Source: Erythrocercus mccallii
Lineage: Eukaryota > Chordata > Aves > Passeriformes > Dicruridae
Length of the DNA: 64,000 nt
NCBI GenBank assembly: GCA_013397435.1
Contig: VZRG01000004.1
Location: forward strand, 1,098,504 to 1,162,503
Direction of reading: 5' to 3'
In this document: one piece after another, positions 1 to 11,932 of the stretch
How positions within the stretch are numbered: the stretch's first letter is position 1
How the letters are laid out: every line of letters begins with the position of its first letter
The notes under the pieces: model-generated
What the model saw: only the letters and a program-made list of their open reading frames with translations
What the model was told of the DNA's origin: nothing
Database searches by the model: none
Made by a program: the position numbers and the translations under genes

Positions 1-1241
1 GACTTAATCTGTGTCAGTGATATACCCTGTACCTGAGTGGGGTATAATAGCACACCAGCAGTGGCTGCCTTCCAAGGCTTTAAAGGCCAACATCCAATTA
101 ATAAGGCAACTGTACTAATTATCTTTAGATGCTATCACTGATCCATATTGCTTAGAGATGCATGACTGCCAGACAAACTAGCAGCAATTTCCGGTCTTAA
201 TTTCTTGAAACAGCAAGAGACCTTTGACAATACATACACACACAACAAGAAAAGTGAATATTACTGAGTATTTAATGATGAACAGGGCCAAAATCAAGTA
301 GGCTAAACAAGGACATCTGATCTCTGACTAGAGACAAAAACGAGCTCATTCATAAAGAACATCATATTGAAACTTAGCAAGAAGAGTTGCAGGACAGAGT
401 GATGATACACAAAACTGGGCATTACACCTTACAAGGAAGGGAGATTACAGTCACAGCAGCAGATAACCTGCATCAAGATGGCTCAGTCATTATTACTGAC
501 ATAAAAAGCACCAGGACAGAGACCTGCTGTTATCCCATGATTATCCATACTGCTAAATATAAGCACAGTACCTGGAAGTTTTGGTCATGCCTTTGGTGCA
601 TTCCAGCAGATCCTCAGTATGGCTCACAAGTGAACATGGGCCAAGGACCAATCCCCACAGTCAGTTCAGATGCAGCCACTGAGGTTTAGAGGGCAGGAGA
701 GTTCAGTGCTATAGGCATGAGCCATGCCCTTTCAATTGTCCAGAGAAAAGGCAGGATGTACTTTATTTCCTAGTACAGATGTAGCCACCAAAACCTTTGG
801 CACAGGAGCCAGCTCTGAAGATCTTGGGTTACAAAGAGGAGAATCCTATATATCTAAAATAAATTTAATTATATACCAGTTAAACAGCAAGGCATAGTGA
901 ACCTCAACTTGTTTGATGTTGTGGTTTCATTCAGTCAATTGCCTAAAACTTCAGCTTTTTTTCTGAAGCACATCCAGGCTTCTTTGCTCTGGAAATCTCA
1001 GAGGATCAATCTCCCTGAGGAGATTTTCACTAGACCTTCATTCAGACTGGGCAGGCACATCTTTCATGCTGTGTTTTGATATTTCCCTATCTTCTGGCTG
1101 AATGCAAGAAGTAGGAAAGCTGCTCAGAACTTAATTTAAAAGGTAAACTGAGCTCTTTTGAATTTCAAAAAGTCTCAAGATGGATCTTCTTTTATCAGAG
1201 ACAGCTTATCCACCCCTAATTCAGAGAGAAACTTAGGGGTT

Positions 1242-1263
1242 CAGATCAAAACTTTTTGATCTG
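1242..1263. repeat. perfect short inverted repeat
   Basis: CAGATCAAAA at 1242-1251 is followed after two bases (CT) by its exact reverse complement TTTTGATCTG at 1254-1263. The two arms would form a 10-bp hairpin stem or cruciform. No function is evident; there is no terminator context because this is eukaryotic non-coding DNA. Confidence 0.8.
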
Positions 1264-4200
1264 GCTTCAGATGTTCTCAAAGTTCAAGGGTATTTGGATC
1301 TCAGGTTTTGGTGGGGGTCCACCGGTGATCTCCAATGCCCATCTCCTACCAGTCTATTCTCTTACATGTACATTTCTTCTTTTCAGCTTCCCTCCCCCTC
1401 CATTGTTCTTCCAAGATTAAATCTTTTCTATTATTATAATTATAAACATATTTCCTGTAAGAGGTAAGTAGCTCCCCAGTGTATCTTTATTAATCCTAGT
1501 TAAGATAACATTTTGAAAGCAGACAGGAAAAGAGATTTGTAAAGAGCAAGAGAAGGCAGTTGGAGATCAGCACAACAGGGGCAGAATTTCCTACCCTGTT
1601 TGAGCCTGTTTACAAGGAAGGGTGGGTTAAAAATTGCCCTGCATGTGAAGTCACATACTAGTGTACATGAATCCACCTTTATGAGTCTGAGACTAAATTG
1701 TGTATCCCAGTATAGCCAATACTGTAATCTTGCTGTGCACTGGAATGGCCACCATTGTATTTTGGCTTGTGTGCAGACTCTTGTATACACAAAGCTCTTT
1801 GTCACTTTAATGCCCTCATATTGAAGCATGAGTGTAGCTTGTGGATTCAAGAAGGCAAGAAAGGAACACCTCAGGAATGGGAAACTCATGGAAGTTCACC
1901 AATAAACCAGCATGTGTGCTGGGATTTGCTGGGATTTCTTGGTTAGTACCAATATTAACTTCTAAATATATAGAGAAAATCCAAACCATATAGTGTTATC
2001 CTAACACTCTGAGGTTAAAAAAACCCGGTTGTGATGGGCAAAAGGAACAGACAGTATACACAAATCTGCAATTCAATGTTGATCTATTTTCAATCTTAAT
2101 AGTCTTATAAAGTATTTATGTTAGTGCAGCTACAGTGATATGATACAGTTCAAATTGCATATCACAATTAAAGTGATGTACAAACAAACTTTATAGTACT
2201 TATCCCCTTCTCTGGTCTTACTCTCAGCCTTCTTCCAGTGATGCTTGATGTCCAAAACCTAATGTTGTCCATTTGTGCAAGGCACAGAGAGGATTAACGA
2301 GAGTCTTAAGTATTCCAAATGCTTTGCTAGGAGGGTTATGATGTTGGTGCTGAAGGTTTCTTCCTCCCTCTCTGAGATTTGCTAGGGGGCATTTTTATGT
2401 TTGCTTACATGCTGTGCACTTTGGTCTTTCATCATCAATCTGCAAATCCTTATTGTGTCTCCAAGTACTCTCTATATATGGTGCCTTTTACATACATGGG
2501 ACACTTCTAGGTTCTTATGGTTACTCCTGAGACTGATTTACACAACATCCAAGGTTGCATTTGTTTGCTGAACATTAACCAGCCCAAATTTGTAGCCCTC
2601 AGGTCCTCTGCATCTGTCTTTGCCTGCACTAACAGGTGTTAAAACCCAGAGTTGTTCCAAGCTAAGCAAAAGCTGTAACCAAGCAGGTAACACCCAACCC
2701 CCCAATAGGTAATTGCTGTTACAAGCTGAATCAAAGCTCCAGGTGGGCCAAGACAAGTCCAGACAAACCCAAAGAGGTTTGTACTGATAGCCTAATGCAA
2801 AGCCATATCTCTTATAAGCAATGGAAACACCAGATCTACTGAGAAAAAGGCTACAAATAATTTTTGTCTCTGTCTGCGTTTTACTGCTTTTTCTGACTTT
2901 GACTTCTCATGAGAACCTGGAGACCTGGAGATTTTTTCATCCTTTGGAAACCATAAAGAGTAAATAAAATATATTGTCACCTTAATACAGTGGAATTAGA
3001 GCATAGTGATAAAAATGAGCCAATCATAGTAATTTGTTCAAATGAGAATTTCTGGTTTGGAAAAACCAAAGAAGCTAAATCTGAGCAAATATATTTTTCT
3101 GAGAAATATCCTAGAAGACTTAGGAAAACCTGATCTAAAAAACTTTTAAAAATCAAGTGAAGGAAATATTTATTCTCTCCCAGATATGAATGCTGAGAAG
3201 CACCAGCATGGTGGAATATATTAAAGTGATTCATCCTATTGTGCATTTTATTTTTCCTAAAACTGGGAACATAATCATCTACTCAAAATGGGAGGATTAC
3301 CTTTTCGATACATAACCAGATAAAAAATAATTTCATTATTAAAGTACTGAGAAAATTAAATCATTCTCAGAGACTAGATGAACATTGATAAAGTCTAGTT
3401 ATTCCAGACTGAGCTTGTGGGGCAAAATACTCTCTGATATTCACCACAAGCAAAGATTATGGAGAGCATAACATTTTGAAATCTAAATTAATCCTGCTTA
3501 TTGACTGATAATATGCCCTGATCCTGAGGGAATATGCCTAATTTATTACTTTTTAAATTGTTTGGATTCCTTTAGGATGAGCAACTGCCCAATTTATTTT
3601 CATTGGCTAACTGTGTGGGGAAAGGAGTAATTAAATATGAATAGGGATTATTTTGTTTTGAAAGAGTATTGCAAAAAATTCATATCCAGCCAGTGCTGTT
3701 TAGATTGTATGTTTTTTCATACTGCAAGGAAGAGGGACAATTTAGAACACAGACTCTAAAAATGAAAATGAAAATAAAATGCTTTGTATTGTTTCCTAGC
3801 AGACAGCTATTGTCCTCTGAGTTTTCCTCTGTTTCTGATGCCTACAGAACATATGCAGTATAGCCTGGAAGAGTTGTGCTGATACAGGAAGAGGGAGAGG
3901 ATCTTTTCCCGACTGCTGTCACATTCACAAAATAGAAAAAATGGGGAATAATATAAAATATTTTTCCATTAAGTCTCAAAGGACAATTAAGCCAGAGGGT
4001 GTTACTTGATATAACCCTTGAGGCTGACCTAGTTTTTAGTAAGGGTTCTTGGCCCTGGCTGTAGATTGGCACCCTACCATGTTTAACACTGTGCTCACAA
4101 TGCAGTCTTAAGGAAAGGCACTTTGTTAGTTAACAAAAAAAAAAAAAAGAAAAAAACTTAATAAAAGAATAATAAAATAAATTACAAAAATGCAGTTCCT

Positions 4201-5051
4201 GACCTAGCCAGTCTTCCTGCAAAGGAGTTGCTCATGTCTGAACTCACTTCTTCTCAAAGGGCCTTTGTGTGTTTCGCTTTGTTGGAATCTGGAGACCCCT
4301 ATCAGTCCATCTGTCTCCCTACTTTATTGATGTGCTCATCATGTTTGTGTTGCACTGGATTCTGTCAGGTCTTTAAAGGGTTGAGCATGCAAAAAAGAGA
4401 AGTTGGCTCTGTGGTTTGCACTTAATTCTTATTTTTTCTCCTATATCCATCATTGATAAAACTGTACTTTCAAACCTATAGAAAAGATTCAGGTGTCCAG
4501 CAACCTAATTCTCTATTTACCTAATAGGATTATGCTCTTCTACCTTTATTACAAAACATTGCTGTTAGCTTAGCAGTGAGGAGGCATTAGACAATCCCTT
4601 TGTATCTGTCTTTGGTTTTCAATAAAACCTTTATGGAAATCCTATGAAATTTGGTCATCTTTTATATTATCTGCCTAGAGACTGCCTAGGAAGGAACAAA
4701 GGCTTCTTGCTGGATTTACCTACTGTTCGCCACTACTGTTTGTAAATACTAACTATTCAAGTCAGCATGAACCTAGGCATGACAAGGGAACATCCTTTCC
4801 TGAATTTGACCTGATGGATGATGTTTCCCACTCCAGAACAACATTCATTGCCTTTCACAGAATTTTTGCACAATGCACTATGTGTTCCTCTATACGGTCA
4901 ACGAACCAACACTATCTGCAGTAGAAGGGAGAAAACAGATACACTTTGTCATACAGTCTCTTCTCCTCATACTCTGTCATCAAGTGCAACAAGCTATGAA
5001 GTCCAAACTAACACATGTGTGACAAATAAAATTTTAGGTAGGGACTAAGAC

Positions 5052-5132
5052 TGGGTTGGTTGGGGTTTTTTTAGTTTTGGTTGGTTGGGGGTGAGGGGCT
5101 GGGGGGGTTGTTTCGGTTTTAGTTTTTGGGGG
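5052..5132 (+). repeat. G/T-rich low-complexity tract with G-quadruplex potential
   Basis: The plus strand holds G-runs at 5062-5065 (4), 5087-5091 (5), 5095-5098 (4), 5101-5107 (7) and 5128-5132 (5) within a GGTT/GGTTTT background. Four or more runs of at least four G within about 70 bases satisfy the usual G-quadruplex pattern, though the loops between the first and second and the last two runs are long. It contrasts sharply with the AT-rich surroundings. Confidence 0.7.
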
Positions 5133-5611
5133 TTTTTTTGAGTCACTGGAGCTTTTACCTGGAGAGGTGTGATCCCTTTCCAGGTTGTAACATTAGCTTG
5201 TGGCTCCCCTGGCAGAATGGACTGTGTCAGGGATTATCTGCTTCCCTGACAAATGGTGGCCAGCTCAGGGCATATCTCTGGGAGCCCTGAATAAGGAGCA
5301 ATTTGCATCCTGAAGATGCAACAACTCAATGTTGTTTTTCATTCCAGACCAGGGTTCACTTCTACATCTTTCCAGGATAGAAGACCAGAGGTTTGAAAGT
5401 GCTCAGACACACATCATCTAAACTCCAGAACTGTGCAGATGGGATTGGAAGGATGGTCTACACTTCTTTCCTCTGCATCTAGCCCTATGATGTCTATCAG
5501 TGAAATGAGAAATAATTACATTACATCATTTGCAAATGAAATATGAAGAAATGTGAATGCAGCAGCAAAGGATTCTGCACCGTACTGAAAGATACATGGC
5601 CTATATAAAAG

Positions 5612-5763
5612 CATAGAATAGTCTGGGTTGTAAGGGATCTTTAAAGGTCATTTAGTCCAACCCCCTGGAAGGAGTAGGGTCATCTTCAACTAAATCACTC
5701 AGAGTCCCATCCAGCCTAGCCTTGAATATTTCCAAGGGTGTGGCATCTCCCACCTCTCTTTGA
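5612..5763 (-). mobile_element. CR1 LINE, 3'-end fragment
   Basis: The plus strand reads as the reverse complement of a CR1 tail. It begins with CATAGAAT, followed by the GGGTTG/AAGGGA, TTTAAAGGTCAT and TAGTCCAACCCCCT blocks typical of bird CR1, then the ACATCTTCAACTA-like and CCATCCAGCCT blocks. The match fades at about 5763. CR1 is the dominant LINE of birds, and nearly all copies are 5'-truncated as here. The copy has many substitutions and no open frame. Family assignment is from memory of the consensus. Confidence 0.92.
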
Positions 5764-7489
5764 ATTGTCAAAGATGCAGACACTGTGGAAAGAGTAGAAA
5801 AATGGACATAAAGGCATAAAGGGATCCTTCACTAAATGTGCCCTTCCAACTTCTCACACTGTACAGTTCAGGGAATTTCTGAGACAGATCTCATAGCTAT
5901 GTGTTTCTGGTGATGAGCACTTTCCTTGTGTTAATTTGACTCCTTGCTTTCCTGAACATAACAAGGCCGTGGTACACTGCAGTAAAAGTTCAATGGGTTA
6001 ACTACACATTTTGTACAATGATCAGGGCATGAAAGTTTCTGGAATCAAAGTCCATGATTACAGCAGAGGTAAAGGAAGATGCATTTTTTGCTTGAAAATG
6101 GGTCCTAATATGTATTAATATAATTGATTACATTTTATTCACACAAGCCAGCCTTTACTGCTTAATAAAAACCATAATGCAATTTAATGTTATATAGACA
6201 ATACAATTTTCAAATGTCTCAAAAAGACTTGTGCTTTCATATTTTATTCCGCAAAACTGCATAAAGGTCATTTTCCTTCTTCCAAAAAATGCAATTTCAT
6301 TTGAAGCCTGACAGTATGGGAGATCTTCATACCGAATAGCCAGCAAATGGTTTTGTTAAACTTTCTACAAGACAAGAAAACAAAAATTAGGTTTGTAACT
6401 GTTCATCAGTTATAGTTTGAATCTGTAAAATCCAAGATAGTTATTTGAAATTCTGCCTTTATATTTCCTGCACAGAGTATTTTTGTCTTTGACCTATTTA
6501 AAATAAAAATTTCCCATATAAGCTGTAAAACATAAAAGCCACTGTTGACTATCCTCGAGCTTCACACAAATTCTAGCCACACTCTATTAGAGACTTACTG
6601 CTATGATGTCTAGGCATCATAACACGATTATTATAAAAGCTGTTGAGGTTTGGGGTCAAGGTTCCCCAATGTTCTTGTTTTGACAAATGATCTTTGCAGC
6701 ATTTACATATCATAAGCTGTGTTTAGAATTAAATGCTTCAATTAAATCAACAACTTGGTTTTGCCCTCTGGGGTGATAAACAACCAAAATGAGATGTGTT
6801 TTTTCTCTGTCCACAGCAAAAGGATTAGAAAGAGAGAGGGAGCAACAATAAAGACTGTTGAAAGGTCATTCTGATAAAAGCCCTAGTTTCAGTTTTACTC
6901 TTAAGTTTTATTCTGATTGGCAGTTTTGTGGTCTGTCGTACCAATTATTGGAAGCATTGCCAACAAAACAGAGGTTGCACAAGAACTTTTCCCATACTCA
7001 TTTCTACCATTCTGTTTCAGTGAACCACATTTTTAATTTCCTAGCTCAGTTGTGTCATGGAGCTGTGTTTTTACCATCCTCAAGGCAATTCCAAGATTTT
7101 CCCAGAGATTAAAGGAATTAGAAACTTATTGTTTATTGAAGACCTGCACTCTAGAGTGCAGCAGAAAGGAGGATAACTCCAGCAGAAGAAATATATTCTG
7201 CTTCCTGAACAGCCTCACTGGTCCACCTACTGTCCTCACTGATGATTATAGTGCAAAGATACTTTTATTAAACATAATGATATTAAATGAACCTGATGCG
7301 ATTTAACACATTTATGAGACTCTTTCATGTCTCACTGTAGGAGGCTGATATTTAAACCCCAGTCCTCACTGAACCTGAAAGCATTAATAATCCCCTTCTC
7401 TTTGGCCCATATGCAGGCTCATTACAGTTGCTCTTTATAGTTATCTATTTTCTCTTAGGCCCTTATGCAGAGAAGAATCTCTATAGAGG
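5764..7489. other. non-coding stretch
   Basis: AT-rich sequence with no recognisable gene or repeat. Short frames at 6155-6346 (minus) and 6858-7306 (plus, overlapping frames) have no motif, no convincing splice context and no signal sequence. Confidence 0.55.
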
Positions 7490-7580
7490 AAAAAGCTTAA
7501 GCACTTGATTAACTTTAAATATATTGAAGTCAGTGCTCAAAGTTAAGCAGGTGCTTAATACTTTCTTGAATCAGGGCCTC
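7490..7580 (+). repeat. ancient amniote interspersed repeat relic with hairpin arms
   Basis: TTAAGCACTTGATTAACTTT at 7497-7516 is an 18-of-20 match to the reverse complement of 7539-7558. Between them is ATTGAAGTCAGTG, and after them TTGAATCAGGGCC. This order (TTAAGCAC / ATTGAAGTCAATG / AAAGTTAAGCA / GAATCAGGGCC) matches an old repeat that I remember as abundant in turtles and other reptiles. I cannot give its database name. The degree of decay suggests great age. Confidence 0.55.
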
Positions 7581-9331
7581 ACAGCCTAGGGTTTCTGTCT
7601 CTGTAATGGTTGAAAAAATAATGGCCTAGAATTTGCTTCTCCAGTCAACTTCATTGATGAAAATCAGGAGAACTCCATTTAGATTACAGAGCTTTGTTCA
7701 TCTTTGCCTTGTATTTTATAGAGTTGTCTAGAAAAATGGGTGTCAAACATTACTATTGGGAATAGCAGACTTTAAATAAACTTTGCTTTCACTTTTGTCA
7801 CAGTTATAGAAGACGCATGGTTGAACATCAGCAGGGAACATCAGAAGGAAACTGTAACCCAGAGGTGGTGGTGGAACACCAGCATAAAATAAGAGAACAG
7901 GATGAGTCTAAAGTGATTCCTCATGGCTTGACTGAGTGAATTACCTCCAGGCCATTGTAATGAGGTGGATAGAAGGGGACTGGGCAGGGGCAGAGGGGTG
8001 TATAGGCAGTGATGAATGCCATGAGTAAGACATGATGGGTCCTCCATCAATATTGATAATCAGACCTCACTGTTGGCAGCATGCATATGAAAGAAGGCAT
8101 GTGAAGACCACCTTCCCCACCCTCTTTCCATCTAGTTACTGTATTCCTCTCTCAAGAATGAGGAGAGCCTTTGTGCTTTGAGGGAGCAATAAATCCTGCC
8201 TACATCCAGTTCCTCTCCCCAAGTATGTGATGGATAATACCCTGCAGAACTCATTTAAACATCTTCTTAAATCTGCTTTTATGAGGCACAAGAAGAGAGA
8301 TCCTTATATATCCTAACTTGTTTGGATATTCCCAGTTTCTGGGAAATAAAAAAGATCAAGTGGCTGTGCCTCCTTGCTCATGAATCATGTCAGCCTGGTC
8401 TCCATGACATTTTGGGACACAAGGTCAGTGGAAAGTCAACTGTTTCCTCAAACACTAAACCGAATCTGAATTCCAGTAACAGCAAATCCATTTATGATCT
8501 ACAGCCCCTGGTAACCTGCAGACTTGTCTGAGGGTGTAGATCAAGCCTACATCTATGAAATGGTGCCTGACATTGCAAGATCTGAAGTCCTAGACTAGGG
8601 ACAGGGACTAGGATGTACCTGCTGCCAGACATGTTTGATTGGCCCATGACTGCAGATGTACTCCAGAGTTTCAGCTGTCCCTCTATCTTCGGCCTTCATT
8701 GCTGATGTTTCATGTATGATATGAAAAGGATTTCAGGCACACTTCATGCACTTTGAGGGTAATTACATAGCAGCAAGAGCAAATGCACAATCTCACTTTT
8801 TCATCTTCAAGAGTGTCTCTGGGGTTTGCTTTGGGACATGCCAGAAGAATATTCACCAAGAGGACCTTACCCTTCAGACTGGATGGACTGAAGCCATGGG
8901 GCCAGTTCTTTAACTACCATCAAACAGCTCTATTTTACAGTATCAGCCAAGCATCCCAAGTAGAAGCTGGCATCACCTGTCACTGATAAAAAAGGATTTA
9001 AGAGCATCAATTTGCAGGCTAAATAAAAAGACAATGACAGCAGACGGGAGGAAGGTTTTGGGGATTATTCTAAAACTTGGATTGTTCTCAGAACCAGCCA
9101 GGTACAGTGTAAGTACTGCCTTTAGAGTCTCAATTTCAATGTAGATGTAGCTCCTGGGAGCAGGGAATATGACATACAAAATGCAGAGCTAATATTATCA
9201 CTGCCTATGCACAGCACATGCATCTCTTACAGCGAGAAATAGTTAACAGTCATAGAATGAGCACATGCAGAGCTGGTAGATATGCCCAATTGAATGAATC
9301 AGTTTATATATTTAATCCTTCTTAAACAGGT
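7581..9331. other. non-coding stretch
   Basis: No gene, RNA or clear repeat seen. Frames at 7841-8050 (minus), 8322-8531 (plus) and 8783-8986 (plus) are short and have no family resemblance. Confidence 0.5.
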
Positions 9332-9567
9332 TTATCCTCCAAAGAGTTTCTCATTTCTTCTTCTTTTCCATGATTTAGCAGCCAGCAATCTTACAGCCCT
9401 ACTGTGCTTAGAAGGGGGCTCCAATTTTTTTATTTCTAACAAGGTTTCCAGCAGATTTTGAATGTCATACAAGTATTCTATTTGCACATTAACTTCTTTC
9501 AAACTGAACACATCCAGAGCTAAATTATTATCCTTCAGATCCATAAAGGCAAAAGCACTATCTCTCC
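9332..9567 (-). CDS. candidate terminal coding exon of an unknown small protein
   Basis: On the minus strand a frame of 77 residues plus stop runs from a possible acceptor (pyrimidine-rich, then AACAG) before 9567 to a TAA at 9332-9334. The predicted peptide starts RDSAFAFMDLK, has a leucine/isoleucine-rich amphipathic middle (YLYDIQNLLETLLEIKKLE) and ends in a basic tail with KRRR and LFGG. It begins in phase 1, which matches the phase-1 donor of the signal-peptide frame at 11743-11932. I do not recognise the family. A caution is that the KRRR tail is the reverse complement of a TTCTTCTTCTTTTCC tract, which on the plus strand looks like an ordinary polypyrimidine tract, so the frame may be chance. 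Confidence 0.22.
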
Positions 9568-10203
9568 CTGTTCGGTGGAGGAAGCATCAGTCCTGGGCAA
9601 GATTTAACGGCCACTTTTCTTCTGAACATCTACATTAGAAAAACATTTAAATACTTAATTCTCTTATTTCCTGGCAAGGAGAATCACCAACCATTGTCAT
9701 TGGATGGGACACATGTACAGGAACAACTCAAAAGTTCAAATGTGCATCGTTTAGGCAGCTAAAGTGAAAGCAGTTGAGCTTGGACTCTATAAAGTCTACA
9801 GATTTGAAAACCTAGGACTCTGTGAGAAAAAAGGCTGAACTGAGAATGGCTGTGAAATTCAAACATTATATTAGGTAACAAGATTAGTTGTTGAGCATTT
9901 TGGGACAAAGAACTGAAAAGGAACAGTATTGCAACTGTCAGAAAAATCAGGAGTATGTTCATTAGTAATTCACAATAACTCATGGAGGACAGGGGCCTGC
10001 TGCAATCCTGATAAATAACTTATCCTTTGACCATGCTTCATGTGAAGAGTTTTAATGGGAAATTCTTTATCTGTTAACATTTTATATGCGAGCTGATTCA
10101 ATTTTCTGCATAGACATGCAGCATACTACTGAAGAAGCAGCAAACACCAACAAAGATTATTTTAATCTGCAGCTGGAAGTAAGGGGATGGTCTGTCCCAC
10201 TGC

Positions 10204-10219
10204 ATGATGAGCTCATCAT
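10204..10219. repeat. 16-bp perfect palindrome
   Basis: ATGATGAGCTCATCAT reads the same on both strands with no spacer, centred on an AGCT (GAGCTC is also a SacI site). The symmetry stops exactly at 10203/10220. No known vertebrate factor site of this length is recognised. Confidence 0.85.
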
Positions 10220-10850
10220 ACAGAGGGAAATGAACACCATACAACATTGCCTTGTAAAGGCTTTGGATGGCACTTTCATCCAAAAACAATGAACAAAGAT
10301 TTGGCATGATTTCTGTCATACATAATATCATCATCAATCACTTAGTTCAAACATCAATATATCCATTAGATAATTGCATATCCAATGACATAAATTCATG
10401 AAGAGATACAGGTCATATGCTGGTTGGAAATTATTACATAGTAAAATCTGATACTCGTTTATACTGACCTCTGCCATTTTCTTGCAAAAACCCACAATTA
10501 TCCTTCCAACACAGAGATATATTTGGTGTGATATTTGTCCATGGGAATTCAGTATATTTTATGAAATAATCTTGTAATAATATTAAACACATTTAATATA
10601 ATTGGCAATATGTGAGATGATATAAATCATCCATGTCAATCATCAGCACAAGTTCTGAGGCACCACAGGGATCATCCTGGTTCAACTGACATCCTTAGTC
10701 ATCTGATGAGACATACCAAATCCTATAATAAATGCAACCCCACAGTGACACTTATTACAAACCTCCAACAAAGGGGTTCTGGCCAAAAAACCCTAAAACC
10801 AAAACACAACAAAACCAAACTAAAAGCCCTCTACTTTGAAAACTGAATTT

Positions 10851-10866
10851 AAAAAAAAAAAAAAAA
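10851..10866 (+). repeat. poly-A run
   Basis: Sixteen consecutive A residues, following an A/C-rich tract and preceding another. No retroposed gene body is recognisable upstream, so I do not read it as the tail of a processed pseudogene. Confidence 0.9.
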
Positions 10867-11742
10867 CCAACAAAACAAAAATCCAAAGCAGAAGAAAGAG
10901 TGAGGACTTAATTGAGAAGTTAGGTAGGTATTACAATATTACAACCAAAACTTGGAAATAACAATAGTGACAATTATAGCAAAAAAGGTAGCAGCTGGGG
11001 AAAAAAAGTAATTATGAGAGGACAAAAAGAAAATAGAGTACAAGAATACTTCCGTCTCTCATGAATCAAAATGATGCTCAGATCTGGTATTGTTAACAGT
11101 AGCTGCAGCAGACAATCCTGTGGTGCAGGAGATGTATATAATCAAGAAGACATTTGATGAACCAAAAAGCAAGTATGAAACAGCTGTTGTTCAACACACA
11201 GCCCTGTAATTCCTGAGCTTCCCACCTTCATCATCATATCCACACATACATACATCTCTCCACTAACTCAACTTGGATTTGATCTGTTGAGTACTAGTGA
11301 CCTGCACTTCTTGCCTGCAGAGAGAAGGCAAATGCTTACAGAACACTTACAGGACTTACAGATTCACCACTCCTGTGTGGAATTTTCCATTTTACTCATT
11401 CAGACCTCTAACTTAATGAAATTTAGGTAACTGATGTGTCAGACTGCATAGTTTAACTACTTGCACTCCCCATAAACATGATGGGAATGATAAATTTCTC
11501 TGAAGGTATGCACATGAAGATAGTGTTAGGTTAGATTAAGTGTTTCCCTCTTCCCGTTGACTGTATCAGAATGAAGGAACCTCCAGATATTAATCCATAG
11601 CCATTAACTGAGAATTTTACTTCATATAAGAAAAAGAACATTTAAAACTTCTGTCTGTTTTACTCCCACCTAGTTAAACAGAGCATCAGTAGACCTCCTC
11701 GCTATGCGTGAAGAGGAAAAATACTTTGCTAGGGTCTTTCAC

Positions 11743-11932
11743 CTACAATTTGGTACAGGGCAAATGACAGATAAACTTCTCTCAGCCTCACTGAGTCCAC
11801 ATGTCTTTGTCCCAAAAGATTTCTGTAGTTGCCAGGCCATGGGAATTTGTAATGCTCCACATTGCCTGCTAAAGCAAAGCCACTGGCAGACAGGATGGCT
11901 ACAGACAAGACCAGAAGCAGGGGCACTACCAT
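11743..11932 (-). CDS. candidate first coding exon with signal peptide, unknown secreted protein
   Basis: The first ATG (11930-11932, minus strand) has a favourable context, GGGAAAATGG, with A at -3 and G at +4. Upstream the frame is closed by a TGA. The first 23 residues look like a secretory signal: MVV, the hydrophobic stretch PLLLVLSVAILSA, then SGFALAG as a plausible cleavage region. The rest contains KFPWPGNYRN and has no cysteine. Unspliced, the frame ends after 67 codons; a TAG|GTGAAA donor after residue 63 leaves phase 1. Joined to the segment at 9332-9567 it would give a 141-residue secreted protein with a Gly at the junction. Family unknown. Kazal, defensin and peptide-hormone families were considered and not supported. 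A chance frame remains likely. Confidence 0.3.

Larger units (their letters stand above)
1..5611. other. non-coding stretch, AT-rich
   Basis: No gene recognised. Reading frames are short, lack domain motifs and overlap on both strands in the manner of chance frames. Small features inside: a perfect 10-bp-arm hairpin at 1242-1263, a 14-base A-run at 4135-4148 and a G-rich tract at 5052-5132 (listed separately). Nothing else stands out. Confidence 0.6.
9568..11742. other. non-coding stretch between the two candidate exons
   Basis: Contains a 16-bp perfect palindrome (10204-10219), an A/C-rich tract around 10781-10830 and a 16-base A-run at 10851-10866. If the flanking candidate exons are real this would be a 2.2-kb intron on the minus strand. 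I see no further exon in it that I can defend. Confidence 0.45.
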
